DNA of 19,884 bases from an uncultured Verrucomicrobiae bacterium (GCA_937927265.1 CALBCO010000271.1:1-19884), one strand, 5' to 3'; shown: positions 1 through 7,384, counted from the first letter of the stretch. Made by a program: numbers and translations. Notes: generated from the sequence alone by a model not told the origin.

Positions 1-1
1 G

Positions 2-532
2 CGCGGGTACGACTTCGAGTTGCTGGATACGGCGACCGGAACAAGCCGCTGGACGCGCTGGTTGCCGGGGAAAAGCACCACCAAACACGCCGGGTTGGGC
101 TATGGCAAGAACGCGTTGTCGGCGCGGCCGATCATCATGGGTGACCGGTTTTATTTGCGAGCCAGCCTCGATGAACGGGGGACAGTGGGACTGGTGTATG
201 GCTTCAATCTCCACACCGGTGAGCCGGTGCTCGAAGGCGTGGATACCGGCACGCAAGACGCCGGCTGCTCCGTGGCCGCGGGGTCGCTGAACGCGCTCTA
301 TTTCCGCGATTACCAACACTCCGTGTTCGATGTGACGATGGGCGAACAGTACCGGCTGACTGGCGCGACGCGGCCTTCGTGCTGGCCAAACACGTTTGCC
401 GTGGGCGGGTTGGTGTATGCGCCCGAAGGGGGCGCGGGTTGTTCGTGCGGGTTATCGTATCAAGTGTCGTTTGCCCTCGTGCCGACGCCCGACGCGCCGC
501 CGGTCAAACCCACTCCGCACAAGCGCAAGTAA
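2..532 (+). CDS. PQQ-like beta-propeller repeat protein, C-terminal part (cut by window edge)
   Basis: The frame is open from the left edge to a TAA at 530-532, giving about 176 residues, so the true start lies outside the window. The visible part has the blade-like pattern of PQQ-binding-like repeat proteins: short beta segments such as LLDTATG and VYGFNLHTGEPVLEG, each followed by a Gly turn. It ends with a Cys-containing tail (SCWPN, then GGLVYAPEGGAGCSC) of a kind I associate with large extracytoplasmic PQQ-repeat proteins of Planctomycetes and Verrucomicrobia. Such proteins are usually periplasmic or cell-surface. No catalytic function can be assigned from this end. It lies 83 bases upstream of the sulfatase gene in the same direction, so the two may be co-transcribed. 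Family assignment is fairly safe; the role is unknown. Confidence 0.7.
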   Translation, partial: RGYDFELLDTATGTSRWTRWLPGKSTTKHAGLGYGKNALSARPIIMGDRFYLRASLDERGTVGLVYGFNLHTGEPVLEGVDTGTQDAGCSVAAGSLNALYFRDYQHSVFDVTMGEQYRLTGATRPSCWPNTFAVGGLVYAPEGGAGCSCGLSYQVSFALVPTPDAPPVKPTPHKRK

Positions 533-615
533 ATCGGCGAGTGGATCGGCGGGCGGCTCCGTCCCTATCGGACAAGGGGCGAACCGGCGGAAGGCGGATG
601 TCACAGGAAAAAATT

Positions 616-2100
616 ATGAACCACATATCGAAAAACACCAGCCACAGGCCAATGAATTGTCTGACCTTGGGTGCCGCGGCACTCATCCTGAGCCAGTTTC
701 ACCTGCCCACGGCGGCGGCGGCGGCCACCGGTGCTCAAGCCGCCGAAGGCCGACCGAACATCGTGCTCGTCCTCGCCGATGACATGACCTGGAATGATCT
801 GGGATGCATGGGCAGTCCGACCGTCAAGACACCGAATCTCGACCGCATTGCGGCGCAGGGCGCGGTGTTTGACCGCCTCTACACCTGCACCTCGGTCTGC
901 ACCCCCACGCGCTTCTAGCTCAATACCGGGCGGATGCCCGGATTTGGAAAGGTTTACCAGAACTCGTTTTGGCAGATTACTCAGAACAAGCCGGACTACG
1001 AGACGCTGCCATCGCTTTTCCGCAAGGCAGGCTACCGGACGGCCATCGCGGGGAAACGACATCTGCCCAAGGAAAACCACTATCCGGAACTTGAGAAGTT
1101 TCCCTATGAAGTTCTCTGCGACCCGCCAACCACCAACATTGCCGAGGTCGCCGCGGAGTTTCTGAAGGGGAAATACGATTGCCCCTTCTTGCTCTATATC
1201 GGATTTAACGAACCGCATGTCCACTGGGACAGGAAAGGGTCGGTCACTTACGATCCCGCCACAATCAAACTCCCGGAATATCTGCCGGACACCCCGGTGG
1301 TGCGCGATGTCCTGGCCGACTACTTTGGTGAAATCACCGCGCTCGATGATCAAGTCGGCGTGGTCTTCGATGCGCTCCAGAGTTCGCGTTACAAGGATAA
1401 CACGCTGTTCATTTTCTTTACCGAACAGGGGAGTCAAATCCCGCGCGGGAAATACTCCTGCAACGAGTTAGGGTTGCGCGCCACGATGATCGCGTGGTGG
1501 CCGGGACGCGTGGAAGTGGGGAGACGGTGCAGCGCTTTGATGCATTACGTGGACATCCTTCCGACATTGCTCGATGCGAGCGGCGGCCCTTCGGTGAGTG
1601 GTCTGGATGGCCGAAGCTTTTTGCTTGTCTTGCTTGGCCAGAAGGACAGCTTCCGCGATGCGGTCTTTGGCGGCACCCACGAATCGCGTTCGGTTCGCGT
1701 GGGGCGGTATAAACTGATCTGGAACAACTATCCTGAAGGCGGCCCCGGTGAACCTTTTTACAATTGGGTCAAGCTGCCAGGCTGGAAATACAAAGGGCGA
1801 AACGCCAATACCACACAATCCACTGATCTGTTTCTCTCCCTGGTCGCGGCGCAGAAAGCCGGGGTTCGGGACAAACGGATCGAGGTGATGGTGGACTATG
1901 TCTATCGGCCGGCGGCGGAAGAACTCTACGACTTGGAAAATGATCCCTACGAACTGAACAACCTGCTGCAATCCGCAAGTGCGCCTGCGGACGTTCTTGG
2001 CGACTTGCGCCGCCGATTGGGCGCATGGATGGACGAGCAGAACGATCCGCTCACTACCATCTTCCATGCCTTTGTCGAAGGGAAACAAAAGGAGCGATAA
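616..2100 (+). pseudogene. Secreted sulfatase, interrupted by an in-frame TAG at 916-918
   Basis: Residues 1 to about 45 form a signal peptide with an Ala-rich h-region. NIVLVLADDMTWNDLG follows, carrying the metal-binding Asp pair D55/D56. CTPTR starts at Cys95 and fits the C-x-P-x-R sulfatase signature, whose Cys becomes formylglycine. Codon 101 is then TAG, after which the same frame stays open from 919 to the TAA at 2098-2100. The later part keeps typical sulfatase blocks: FNEPHVHW, DYFGEITALDDQVG, FTEQGSQIPRGKYSCNE and YVDILPTLLDASGG. With readthrough the protein would be 494 residues, normal for the N-sulfoglucosamine-sulfohydrolase-like branch. I chose ATG 616 because AGGA at 605-608 sits 7 bases upstream; ATG 598 in the same frame is possible. 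The TAG could come from one C-to-T change in a Gln codon. Without suppression the product is a 100-residue stub lacking most of the active site. Confidence 0.85.
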
Positions 2101-2129
2101 CCATAAAAGGAACCGATCACAAACCTGAA

Positions 2130-2149
2130 AGAGGGTGTTTGGAAATTCG
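2130..2149 (+). repeat. IS left terminal inverted repeat
   Basis: Begins AGAGGGTGTTTGG and ends AAATTCG. It is the exact reverse complement of 3522-3541 over 20 bases. The bases outside and inside it do not pair with the other end. Confidence 0.92.
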
Positions 2150-2183
2150 TTTTCAAGAACTCGGTGTTTCCTAGGGCTTTGAT

Positions 2184-3452
2184 CTATTCGTGAAAATCCA
2201 GTGGCAACTGACGCGGCAGCAATTCGTCAAGCAAGGCGGGCGGCGGCGCGGGGTTTCGCATCAACACGAGCGCGCGCAACAGGACCGCGGCATCCGCCAT
2301 GCCAACACATCGTCCATGTCAGGCGCAAGCTGTTGAAGAACACTTGGCTCAAGCCCAACTGGTTCTTTTCGTAGGCTTGGGCCGGTTCAATCCACGGGCG
2401 CACCTGCTGCAGCAACCGTTGGGTGACACGCGTGCTCATCGGCAACACCCCCAACAGCGTTTCGTGATCACTCGCGGCATCGCTGAATTCGCGCGGACAC
2501 TCACTGGCCTGCCAGCAGCCACCACCCAGCGGCGCGCGCGCACACACCCCGAACCAGTGGTGTTGCGCCACCACCTCGCCGCTGAGCCACTCCAGCGCTT
2601 GCCCGTGTGGGCAAACCGTTCGCGTCGGCATCTCGAACGGCGGCACCAGCCGCATCTTTTCCCGCAGACGTGTGATGACCGCCACCTGCCACTGCTCGCG
2701 GGCGTAGCGTTTGGTTGCGGCATCCAGGTACCCCATATCGCCGACCACCACATCGGGACGCCAGCCGAAACGGCGCCCGCCATACCGCAAGCTCGGGCGC
2801 CGCAAGCACCCCTCGGAAAGATTGGCCGGCGCGGCCCAACTGATGAGCGGCACCAACAACACGCCGCGCGGGTACTGGCGCAGCCACAAGCGCAGGGTAT
2901 GCTTTTGATAACCCACAAAGAAGCGGCTCTGGCCACTCTTCAGGGTGCGCGCGCCCACGGCGGCCCGCTGGGCCGAGTACTGGCCCGTGGCTTTTTTTTG
3001 AAACCACAGTCGGCTGCCACCAAATCGGTGGCCTCCATCAGTGCGACCGCCCACGCGTTGGGATCGGCGGCTGGCAGGAGCGATTCCAGCAGGTACTCGT
3101 TGATGCGGCGCAAGCCGGTGACACCGGCTCGGTGGCGAAACTCGTGCAACATCCAAGCGTCGGGTAGCCGCTGGCGATTGGGCAGGAGCGCGAAGCGGCG
3201 CCAGGCCCGCTGTTCGGGCAACATCGTCACCAGCAGATTGAAGGAATGCGCGGGGGTCAGCAGGGCCAACAGATGCGTGCGCCACAACTGGGCGGGACTG
3301 AACACCCGCCATCGACCACGACCGCGGTGGGCAGGCCACAAGGAATTGATGAAGTCGTCTGGAACGTATGGCGAGAGCGCGTGTAACAACTTGGCGGTGC
3401 CGGTGGCTGGAAGTAGCGAGTCCATGGCGGCCAGAGCTACCCCAAAGCGCAC
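2184..3452 (-). pseudogene. DDE transposase in three frame segments (one possible programmed -1 site, one apparent +1 shift)
   Basis: The N-terminal part (start GTG 3452, or ATG 3425) runs through VFSPAQLWRTHLLALLTP and ATDLVAADCGFKKK and stops at 2940. The middle continues in the -1 frame from the A8 run at 2992-2999 with ATGQYSAQRAAVGARTLKSG. It contains VVGDMGYLDA, likely the second catalytic Asp, and YEKNQLGLSQVFFNSLRL, likely the Glu region. After WTMCW (near 2302) that frame degenerates, and the natural C-terminus (MADAAVLLRALVLMRNP to LPLDFHE) lies in the next frame, ending with TAG at 2184-2186. Joined, the protein is about 410 to 420 residues, normal for an IS4/IS5-like transposase. 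The first shift sits on a canonical slippery sequence and could be regulatory. The second has no such motif and looks like a one-base insertion, so transposition is probably lost. The exact IS family is not assigned. Confidence 0.8.
2991..2999 (-). promoter_or_regulatory. Candidate -1 ribosomal frameshift site, A_AAA_AAG heptamer
   Basis: On the minus strand the zero frame reads TTC AAA AAA AAG CCA. The last seven bases of the run with the G form A_AAA_AAG, the same heptamer as the E. coli dnaX slippery site, in the correct phase. A -1 slip leads straight into the frame that carries the rest of the transposase. Several IS families use A-rich slippery sites this way. A lost A (from A9) would look identical, so this is a candidate only. 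Confidence 0.5.
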
Positions 3453-3521
3453 GGCCTGTCGGCATCAAAACGCAAACGCCCAGTTTTTCAGCAAAATCCA
3501 TTTATGGACAATCAGTTGTGT

Positions 3522-3541
3522 CGAATTTCCAAACACCCTCT
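3522..3541 (-). repeat. IS right terminal inverted repeat
   Basis: Begins CGAATTTCC and ends AAACACCCTCT on the plus strand. It is the exact reverse complement of 2130-2149. It lies about 70 to 100 bases upstream of the transposase start codons, where the element's own promoter would be expected. Confidence 0.92.
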
Positions 3542-3563
3542 ATTAGCCGGGAGGCGAGACAGT

Positions 3564-4556
3564 TCAGGGTTGAGGGTTGGGTGCGGTGAGGACAGCCGGG
3601 AGGTCGCCCATCGCCCATTGGAGGCCGGCCAGGTAATGCGCCACAACTTGCGGATTCCAGAAAATCTCATTGCGGTGGCCCAGCGAACAATAGAACACCC
3701 GGCCAGCGCCGTGGTGTTTGATCCAACTAATCGCATAATCTTTGTCGGGCCGTTTGCCTTTATCGGGCGTGACGGTCAGATCGAGGCTCAGCAGGACCCG
3801 TTGCCGGGTCCGGGAATACGCGTCGCCTCGGCCAAACTGATAAATCTCGTCATTGACCGCAAACCCTTTTCCCGCGAACGCGGCGTTGATTGGGTTGGCC
3901 GGGTCATCGTTCTTGATCGTGACCAACTCGGACCAAGGGTGGCCCATGAACCAGCCGCCAATCATTTCGCCGAACTCCGGCCATTGGTACGAGCAATCGG
4001 TCGCGGCATGGATGCCGACCAAGCCTTTGCCGCTTTTGAGCCAGGCCATCAATGACGCCCGCAATTCTTTGGAGCGGTCCGGCGGCTTGACGAACACGGC
4101 CATTTCTTTTTCCCACGCGGCCTGTTTCTGTTGCCAGTCCGCTTCGGCCTGCTGGAAATCGGCGTCGGTCTTGAACCGTTTCCGGTCGGGCCTGGCCGGG
4201 GCTTTGGGTGTGGCCGGCACGAACAACTCGCCGGTGGTGTTGTTGAGGACGACCACATCGAAGTTGTTGAGCCGGTCGGGGAGAAAATGGTCGAGGTCGT
4301 TGCTGACGGTGGCAGTGAACGCGCCGGATTTCTCGCCCATCAATTCGAGGCACTTGTTCGCCCACGGAATCGAGCCGTGGTAGAAGCCGGTGGTCTCGCT
4401 ATAGACGAGCACTCGGCGCGGCTTGGCGGCCGGGGCCGGCGGGCGGGCCGGTATCGCTGCCCGGATTTTTTCGACATCGGCTTCCGGCACGGCGGGCCGA
4501 GGCGCGGCGTGGGCGGCGGTGGCGAAGGCGAGGCAGAGGACCAGTATCAGTTTCAT
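3564..4556 (-). CDS. ThuA-domain protein, exported
   Basis: 330 residues. The start ATG at 4556-4554 has AAAGGA 5 bases upstream and opens a short signal peptide (MKLILVLCLAFATAAHA), so the protein is probably periplasmic. The ThuA-like fold, a glutamine-amidotransferase-like domain named after trehalose utilisation, is marked by RRVLVYSETTGFYHGSIP, NNFDVVVLNNTTGELF, GKGLVGIHAATDCSYQWPEFGEMIGG, then HPW and INAAFAGKGFAVNDEIYQF. It ends with FYCSLGHRNEIFWNP. An insert of about 45 residues rich in Gln, Lys and Glu (near 4090-4200) interrupts the usual spacing between the NNTTG and GKGLVGIHA blocks. Members are often found beside Gfo/Idh/MocA oxidoreductases and sulfatases in sugar-degrading Verrucomicrobia and Planctomycetes, as here. 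The reaction is not established. It lies 246 bases downstream of the oxidoreductase gene, across a set of palindromes. Confidence 0.88.
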   Translation of the reverse strand: MKLILVLCLAFATAAHAAPRPAVPEADVEKIRAAIPARPPAPAAKPRRVLVYSETTGFYHGSIPWANKCLELMGEKSGAFTATVSNDLDHFLPDRLNNFDVVVLNNTTGELFVPATPKAPARPDRKRFKTDADFQQAEADWQQKQAAWEKEMAVFVKPPDRSKELRASLMAWLKSGKGLVGIHAATDCSYQWPEFGEMIGGWFMGHPWSELVTIKNDDPANPINAAFAGKGFAVNDEIYQFGRGDAYSRTRQRVLLSLDLTVTPDKGKRPDKDYAISWIKHHGAGRVFYCSLGHRNEIFWNPQVVAHYLAGLQWAMGDLPAVLTAPNPQP

Positions 4557-4625
4557 CGTGGTCCTTTGGCGGGACGCGCGGAGCCTGTGCTGACCCGCAA
4601 AGCACCGCGGCTGTCTGTTCTGTTC

Positions 4626-4645
4626 GGCCACGACGGAGCGTGGCC
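4626..4645. repeat. Palindrome with CACG/CGTG core, 7-bp stem and 6-base loop
   Basis: GGCCACG pairs with CGTGGCC around the loop ACGGAG. It is one of three palindromes in the 246-base gap between the oxidoreductase and ThuA genes. There is no T-run after it, so it is more likely a REP-like intergenic element than a classic terminator. Confidence 0.55.
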
Positions 4646-4708
4646 CTCCATTGTAGACTCTTTCGGCGTGAGATCTGACAAAAAAGCGTAACTGGGGGCA
4701 GCAGGTCG

Positions 4709-4729
4709 GGACGCCACGCCGTGGCGTCC
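4709..4729. repeat. Perfect palindrome, 10-bp arms around one central base
   Basis: The arms are GGACGCCACG and CGTGGCGTCC, separated by a single C. A hairpin would need a few central bases unpaired. It shares the inner CACG/CGTG core with its neighbours at 4626-4645 and 4755-4775. Confidence 0.65.
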
Positions 4730-4754
4730 GTTTCCGGCTCGACCGGCACGCGGC

Positions 4755-4775
4755 GGCGCGCACGGCGTGCGCGCC
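4755..4775. repeat. Perfect palindrome, 10-bp arms around one central base
   Basis: The arms are GGCGCGCACG and CGTGCGCGCC around one G. It has the same geometry and the same CACG-N-CGTG core as 4709-4729, but different outer bases. It lies 27 bases beyond the stop codon of the oxidoreductase gene on its downstream (left) side. Confidence 0.65.
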
Positions 4776-4802
4776 CTACCAGCGGATTGCGGCTCCGCCG
4801 CT

Positions 4803-6125
4803 TTAGATCGCATAATCCTCCGGTTTGAGTTCGATGACTTGCCGGCTGGCGGCGGCGGAGTTGACCTTGAAGATGCACAACTCGCTTTCGAACGCATGAG
4901 CAGCATCACAATTCAACTTGGCTTGGCCGCGGACGGCGGCGAAAAAGTTTTCCAGATGCGGCTGGTGAATGGGCTTGTCGAGAATCACCGGCACGCTGTA
5001 CGTCAACAAGGGTGCTGACTCGCGCACGTCCACTTTGGCCGTGTCCTTGGGCGCGGCGGGCGCGGCGTCGGGTTTCAGGTAATGCCGGTCCACCCACGGT
5101 TGCCAGTCTTTGGCGCGTTCTTCGCGGTAGATTTTGGTGAGGGCGGGGCTTTCGGACATTTTGATGGTGCCTTCGTCGCCCATGAACGATTCGTAGTAGC
5201 CGCCCCCGGCGCTGGTGGTGGTCAGGGTTTGATAAAATGCGCGGGTGCGTCCGGCCGGGGTGTCATACTCGAAGATGGCCATCACGTTATCGAAATGCTC
5301 GCGCGTGGTGAAGTAGTCGCGGCCGGCCGACGCTTGCACAGTCTTGGGCGTGCAGCCCAAAAACCAGTTGAAGATGTCAATCTGATGGGCGCCGAGGTCG
5401 GAGATCGGGCCGCCAGCCAAATCGCGGAACCACCGCCAGTTGCGGAACTGGTGCATGTCCCGGTAGCCATACCGACGCAATGTTTCCACGGGGATCGTCT
5501 GAGCTTTGGGCCAACCAATGTCGTCGGTCACGGCGCGATTCCATTGGCCGTTGATGTTGACGATGCGACCGCAGAGTTGGGCGTTGCGGATGAGATTTTT
5601 TTCCACGTGGAGATAACGTGGGTTGCTGCGGCGCTGGTGGCCGATCTGGCAGAGTTTGCCGGTCTCCTGCGCCGCGCGGACGATGGACTTGGCGCCCTCG
5701 ATGGTGTTGGACATCATCTTCTCGCAATACACATGCAACCCGGCCTTCAGGCAGGCGACCGCGTGCGGCGCGTGCCAGAAATCGGGCGTAGCGATGATGA
5801 CCGCATCGAGGCTTTTTTCTTTGGCCAACAAATCCTCGAAGTTTTCATAGGCGGCCGGGGGACTACCTTTTTCCTTGTGGATTTTGCGAACACCGAAGGT
5901 CCGGCTGTATTCCCACACGTCGCACACCGCTTGGAAATGCAGGCCGGGGAGGTTGAGCATCGCGTCGAGTAGAATCCGGCCCTGCGCCCCCAACCCGATC
6001 AGGGCGATGTGCAGGTCGTTGAGTTTCGACGCCATCTGGGCGCGGGCAATCTGGGGCGCGCCCAGCACGAGGCCGGCCGTGGCCAGCGACCCGGTTTTCA
6101 GAAATGTCCGGCGGGAGAGGTTCAT
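4803..6125 (-). CDS. Gfo/Idh/MocA-family oxidoreductase with Tat signal
   Basis: 440 residues from ATG 6125-6123. The N-terminus MNLSRRTFLKTG is a twin-arginine signal, so the folded enzyme with its cofactor is probably exported. The Rossmann domain begins at IALIGLGAQGR (G-x-G-x-x-G), followed by DAVIIATPDFWHAPHAVACLKAG and HVYCEKMMSN, where the family usually has EKP. The C-terminal half has AGGPISDLGAHQIDIFNWFLG, which carries the conserved Asp and His of the substrate site in this family. Such enzymes use NAD(P)(H) to oxidise or reduce sugars, inositols or related compounds; the substrate cannot be read here. The gene starts 5 bases after the stop of the doxX-like gene, with GGTGA about 6 bases before the ATG, so the two are almost certainly one transcript. 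Confidence 0.92.
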   Translation of the reverse strand: MNLSRRTFLKTGSLATAGLVLGAPQIARAQMASKLNDLHIALIGLGAQGRILLDAMLNLPGLHFQAVCDVWEYSRTFGVRKIHKEKGSPPAAYENFEDLLAKEKSLDAVIIATPDFWHAPHAVACLKAGLHVYCEKMMSNTIEGAKSIVRAAQETGKLCQIGHQRRSNPRYLHVEKNLIRNAQLCGRIVNINGQWNRAVTDDIGWPKAQTIPVETLRRYGYRDMHQFRNWRWFRDLAGGPISDLGAHQIDIFNWFLGCTPKTVQASAGRDYFTTREHFDNVMAIFEYDTPAGRTRAFYQTLTTTSAGGGYYESFMGDEGTIKMSESPALTKIYREERAKDWQPWVDRHYLKPDAAPAAPKDTAKVDVRESAPLLTYSVPVILDKPIHQPHLENFFAAVRGQAKLNCDAAHAFESELCIFKVNSAAASRQVIELKPEDYAI

Positions 6126-6130
6126 CCGGT

Positions 6131-6679
6131 TCACCACGATTTCAGAATCGCCCACCGGTTGTGTTTCGCTAGCACCAGCGCCGCGACGACAAGCAGCACG
6201 TGAGCGGCCATCCACGAAATCCCCCCGTCCTGACCGAGCAGAATCAACCCCCACGTGAGGCTGACGTACACCAGCCCCATCAGGAACAACGAGACCCGCG
6301 TGCCCACGCCGAGCAGCAACGCCACGCCCAAAATGCACAACGCCGGACCGAGCGCCGCGCCGTACATTTTCAGCAGCCAAGCCGGCATCAGCGGTTCGTC
6401 CTGAAACTGCCGCTGCATGCTGGCCGGCAGGCCGTGGTAATTGGCCCAACTGTAGAACTTGATCTTCGCCTCGTACATCGCGCCGCTGACATCGGGGTTG
6501 CCGAACTCGTCGAGGATCGGCCGTTTTTCCGTCCGGTAGCCGGCGTATTTCTCAATGGCGGTCTGAATCGCCCGTAACGCGAGCCAGAGCCGCAGCAACC
6601 AAAACCCAAATGTCGCCGCCCAATCCGTGCCGCCGGCCGCTGTGGCCGGAGTTGCCGTTGTCGAATAATCCGTATTCAT
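6131..6679 (-). CDS. DoxX-like integral membrane protein
   Basis: 182 residues with about four hydrophobic segments: FGFWLLRLWLALRAIQTAI, LLKMYGAALGPALCILGVAL, VSLFLMGLVYVSLTWGLILL and WMAAHVLLVVAALVLA. This matches the four-helix DoxX/SURF4-like architecture. A loop of about 60 residues between helices 1 and 2 (YRTEKRPILDEFGNPDVSG onward) is longer than in small DoxX proteins. The start ATG at 6679-6677 has a strong GGAGG 6 bases upstream. It is the first gene of the minus-strand cluster and is followed after 5 bases by the exported oxidoreductase, so it may serve that enzyme in the membrane, for example in electron transfer or quinone contact. That role is inference; DoxX-type proteins have few proven functions. 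Confidence 0.82.
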   Translation of the reverse strand: MNTDYSTTATPATAAGGTDWAATFGFWLLRLWLALRAIQTAIEKYAGYRTEKRPILDEFGNPDVSGAMYEAKIKFYSWANYHGLPASMQRQFQDEPLMPAWLLKMYGAALGPALCILGVALLLGVGTRVSLFLMGLVYVSLTWGLILLGQDGGISWMAAHVLLVVAALVLAKHNRWAILKSW

Positions 6680-6698
6680 CTATTTCCTCCGGAGGACG

Positions 6699-6718
6699 TT
6701 GGTGAACCTTGGTGAACC
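6699..6718. repeat. Perfect tandem repeat, two 10-base copies, upstream of the doxX-like gene
   Basis: TTGGTGAACC occurs twice head to tail. It lies 20 bases upstream of the doxX-like start codon and just above its Shine-Dalgarno sequence, in the 5' leader or promoter region of the cluster. It could be a regulator site or chance; no -10/-35 pair of good quality is visible beside it. Confidence 0.4.
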
Positions 6719-6821
6719 CGGTGCGCATGGTATTGACAGAGCGGCAGGGCGGTCAAGGCGTTTCCGCCGGTTGTTCCCGCAAGGCCTGCCACGCCTGCCA
6801 GTTGGCTTGCCGGCCAACCGG
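6719..6821. other. Intergenic stretch without a recognised gene
   Basis: About 100 bases between the tandem repeat and the damaged small ORF. A weak minus-strand promoter pair, TTGACC (6750-6755) and TACCAT (6726-6731), could serve the doxX-like cluster. I see no RNA gene here. Confidence 0.3.
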
Positions 6822-7068
6822 CTAACCCATCAATCCGGCCCCTCCCCCGCGTCGGGGGCTGACGTTTCTGCCTCCCGCGAGTCGCGCCAACACCAGATCG
6901 GCCACCAGGAGTCCAATTCCCAACGCCTGCCCCGACAACGACACAAGGCCAACTCCCCCGGCAACGTTGGCCTGGCAGATGTTGGTCAGGTCAGTGTTTT
7001 TGTGGCCCAGTTCGTAAATCCCCGTCTGCGGAGTACGTTAGCCACAAGGGTTTGGGTTCTTGGGGCAT
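6822..7068 (-). pseudogene. Small frameshifted ORF downstream of the MoaD-like gene
   Basis: GGAGG sits just after the TAG of the sulfur-carrier gene and 2 bases before ATG 7068-7066, which is closer than usual. The frame reads MPQEPKPLWLTYSADG and stops after 25 residues. One base too many in the GGGG run at 7020-7023 would explain this: in the neighbouring frame the sequence continues as IYELGHKNTDLTNICQ, then a hydrophobic stretch GGVGLVSLSGQALGIGLLVADL, ending at TAG 6824-6822. The restored protein would be about 82 residues with one probable membrane segment. I do not recognise it. It may be a real small gene with a frameshift or a sequencing error; chance is also possible, but the ribosome site and coupling argue against it. 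Confidence 0.4.
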
Positions 7069-7074
7069 TTCCTC

Positions 7075-7350
7075 CTACCCGCCCGCAATGGCGGGGATGA
7101 TGGAAAGCTCGTCATCGTCCTGGACCGGCGTCAGCTTGCCTTGCGCGAACCGGATGTCCTTATTGTTGACATACACATTGACGAATCGGCGCAACTCGCC
7201 TTTCTCGTCGCAAAGCTGTTCCTTCAACCCGGGAAACTGCGCTTCCAGATTGTTCACGATTTCCTGAACTGTCTGCCCGGTCGCCTGAACGATCGCTTGC
7301 TCTTTCGTCAATCTTCGCAATGGCGTTGGGATTCTAACACGGACGGGCAT
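7075..7350 (-). CDS. MoaD/ThiS-family sulfur carrier protein, CysO-like
   Basis: 91 residues ending in AIAGG, the C-terminal Gly-Gly that is adenylated and thiocarboxylated in ubiquitin-like sulfur carriers. The N-terminal RVRIPTPLRR, the central LEAQFPGLKEQL and the block RRFVNVYVNNKDIRF followed by DDDELSIIPAIAGG match the CysO/MoaD2 pattern more closely than molybdopterin-type MoaD. In that branch the carrier delivers sulfur for cysteine synthesis; here this is inference, because no CysM or ThiF/MoeB-type activating enzyme is in the window. I chose ATG 7350 because AGGAG at 7358-7362 is 7 bases from it. ATG 7356 would leave only one base of spacing. An Rrf2 regulator is encoded just upstream on the same strand, consistent with control by cysteine or sulfur status. 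Confidence 0.85.
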   Translation of the reverse strand: MPVRVRIPTPLRRLTKEQAIVQATGQTVQEIVNNLEAQFPGLKEQLCDEKGELRRFVNVYVNNKDIRFAQGKLTPVQDDDELSIIPAIAGG

Positions 7351-7384
7351 GGTCATGCTCCTTTCGTTTCTGTTTCACTTGTAA

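Larger units (their letters stand above)
2130..3541. mobile_element. Insertion sequence of 1412 bp with perfect 20-bp terminal inverted repeats
   Basis: The two ends, 2130-2149 and 3522-3541, are exact reverse complements of each other, and the pairing stops abruptly on both sides. Between them lies one transposase gene on the minus strand that fills nearly the whole element. Size and layout fit the IS4/IS5-type DDE elements. I see no direct repeat of the flanks: the bases outside the left end read ...ACCTGAA and those outside the right end ATTAGCC. So either the target duplication has been lost, or the element has been rearranged. The insertion sits between the sulfatase and the ThuA-domain gene and does not interrupt either. 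Confidence 0.88.

Noticed and set aside
916..918. TAG as a selenocysteine-like or pyrrolysine recoding event
   Set aside because: One site only, no pyrrolysine genes or recoding element visible, and the position corresponds to an ordinary non-catalytic residue; mutation or error is simpler.
601..1437. 278-codon open frame on the minus strand under the sulfatase
   Set aside because: It is antisense to well-conserved sulfatase blocks and has no recognisable motifs or ribosome site; a shadow of GC-rich coding sequence.
2299..3546. 415-codon plus-strand open frame across the insertion sequence
   Set aside because: It is antisense to the transposase, crosses the right inverted repeat, and reads as His/Arg/Pro-rich low-complexity sequence.
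4626..4775. Rho-independent terminator after the oxidoreductase gene
   Set aside because: The hairpins lack a following T-run on the minus strand; a repeat family explains three similar palindromes better.
5082..5972. 296-codon plus-strand open frame opposite the oxidoreductase
   Set aside because: The minus strand carries an unmistakable Gfo/Idh/MocA protein over the same span.
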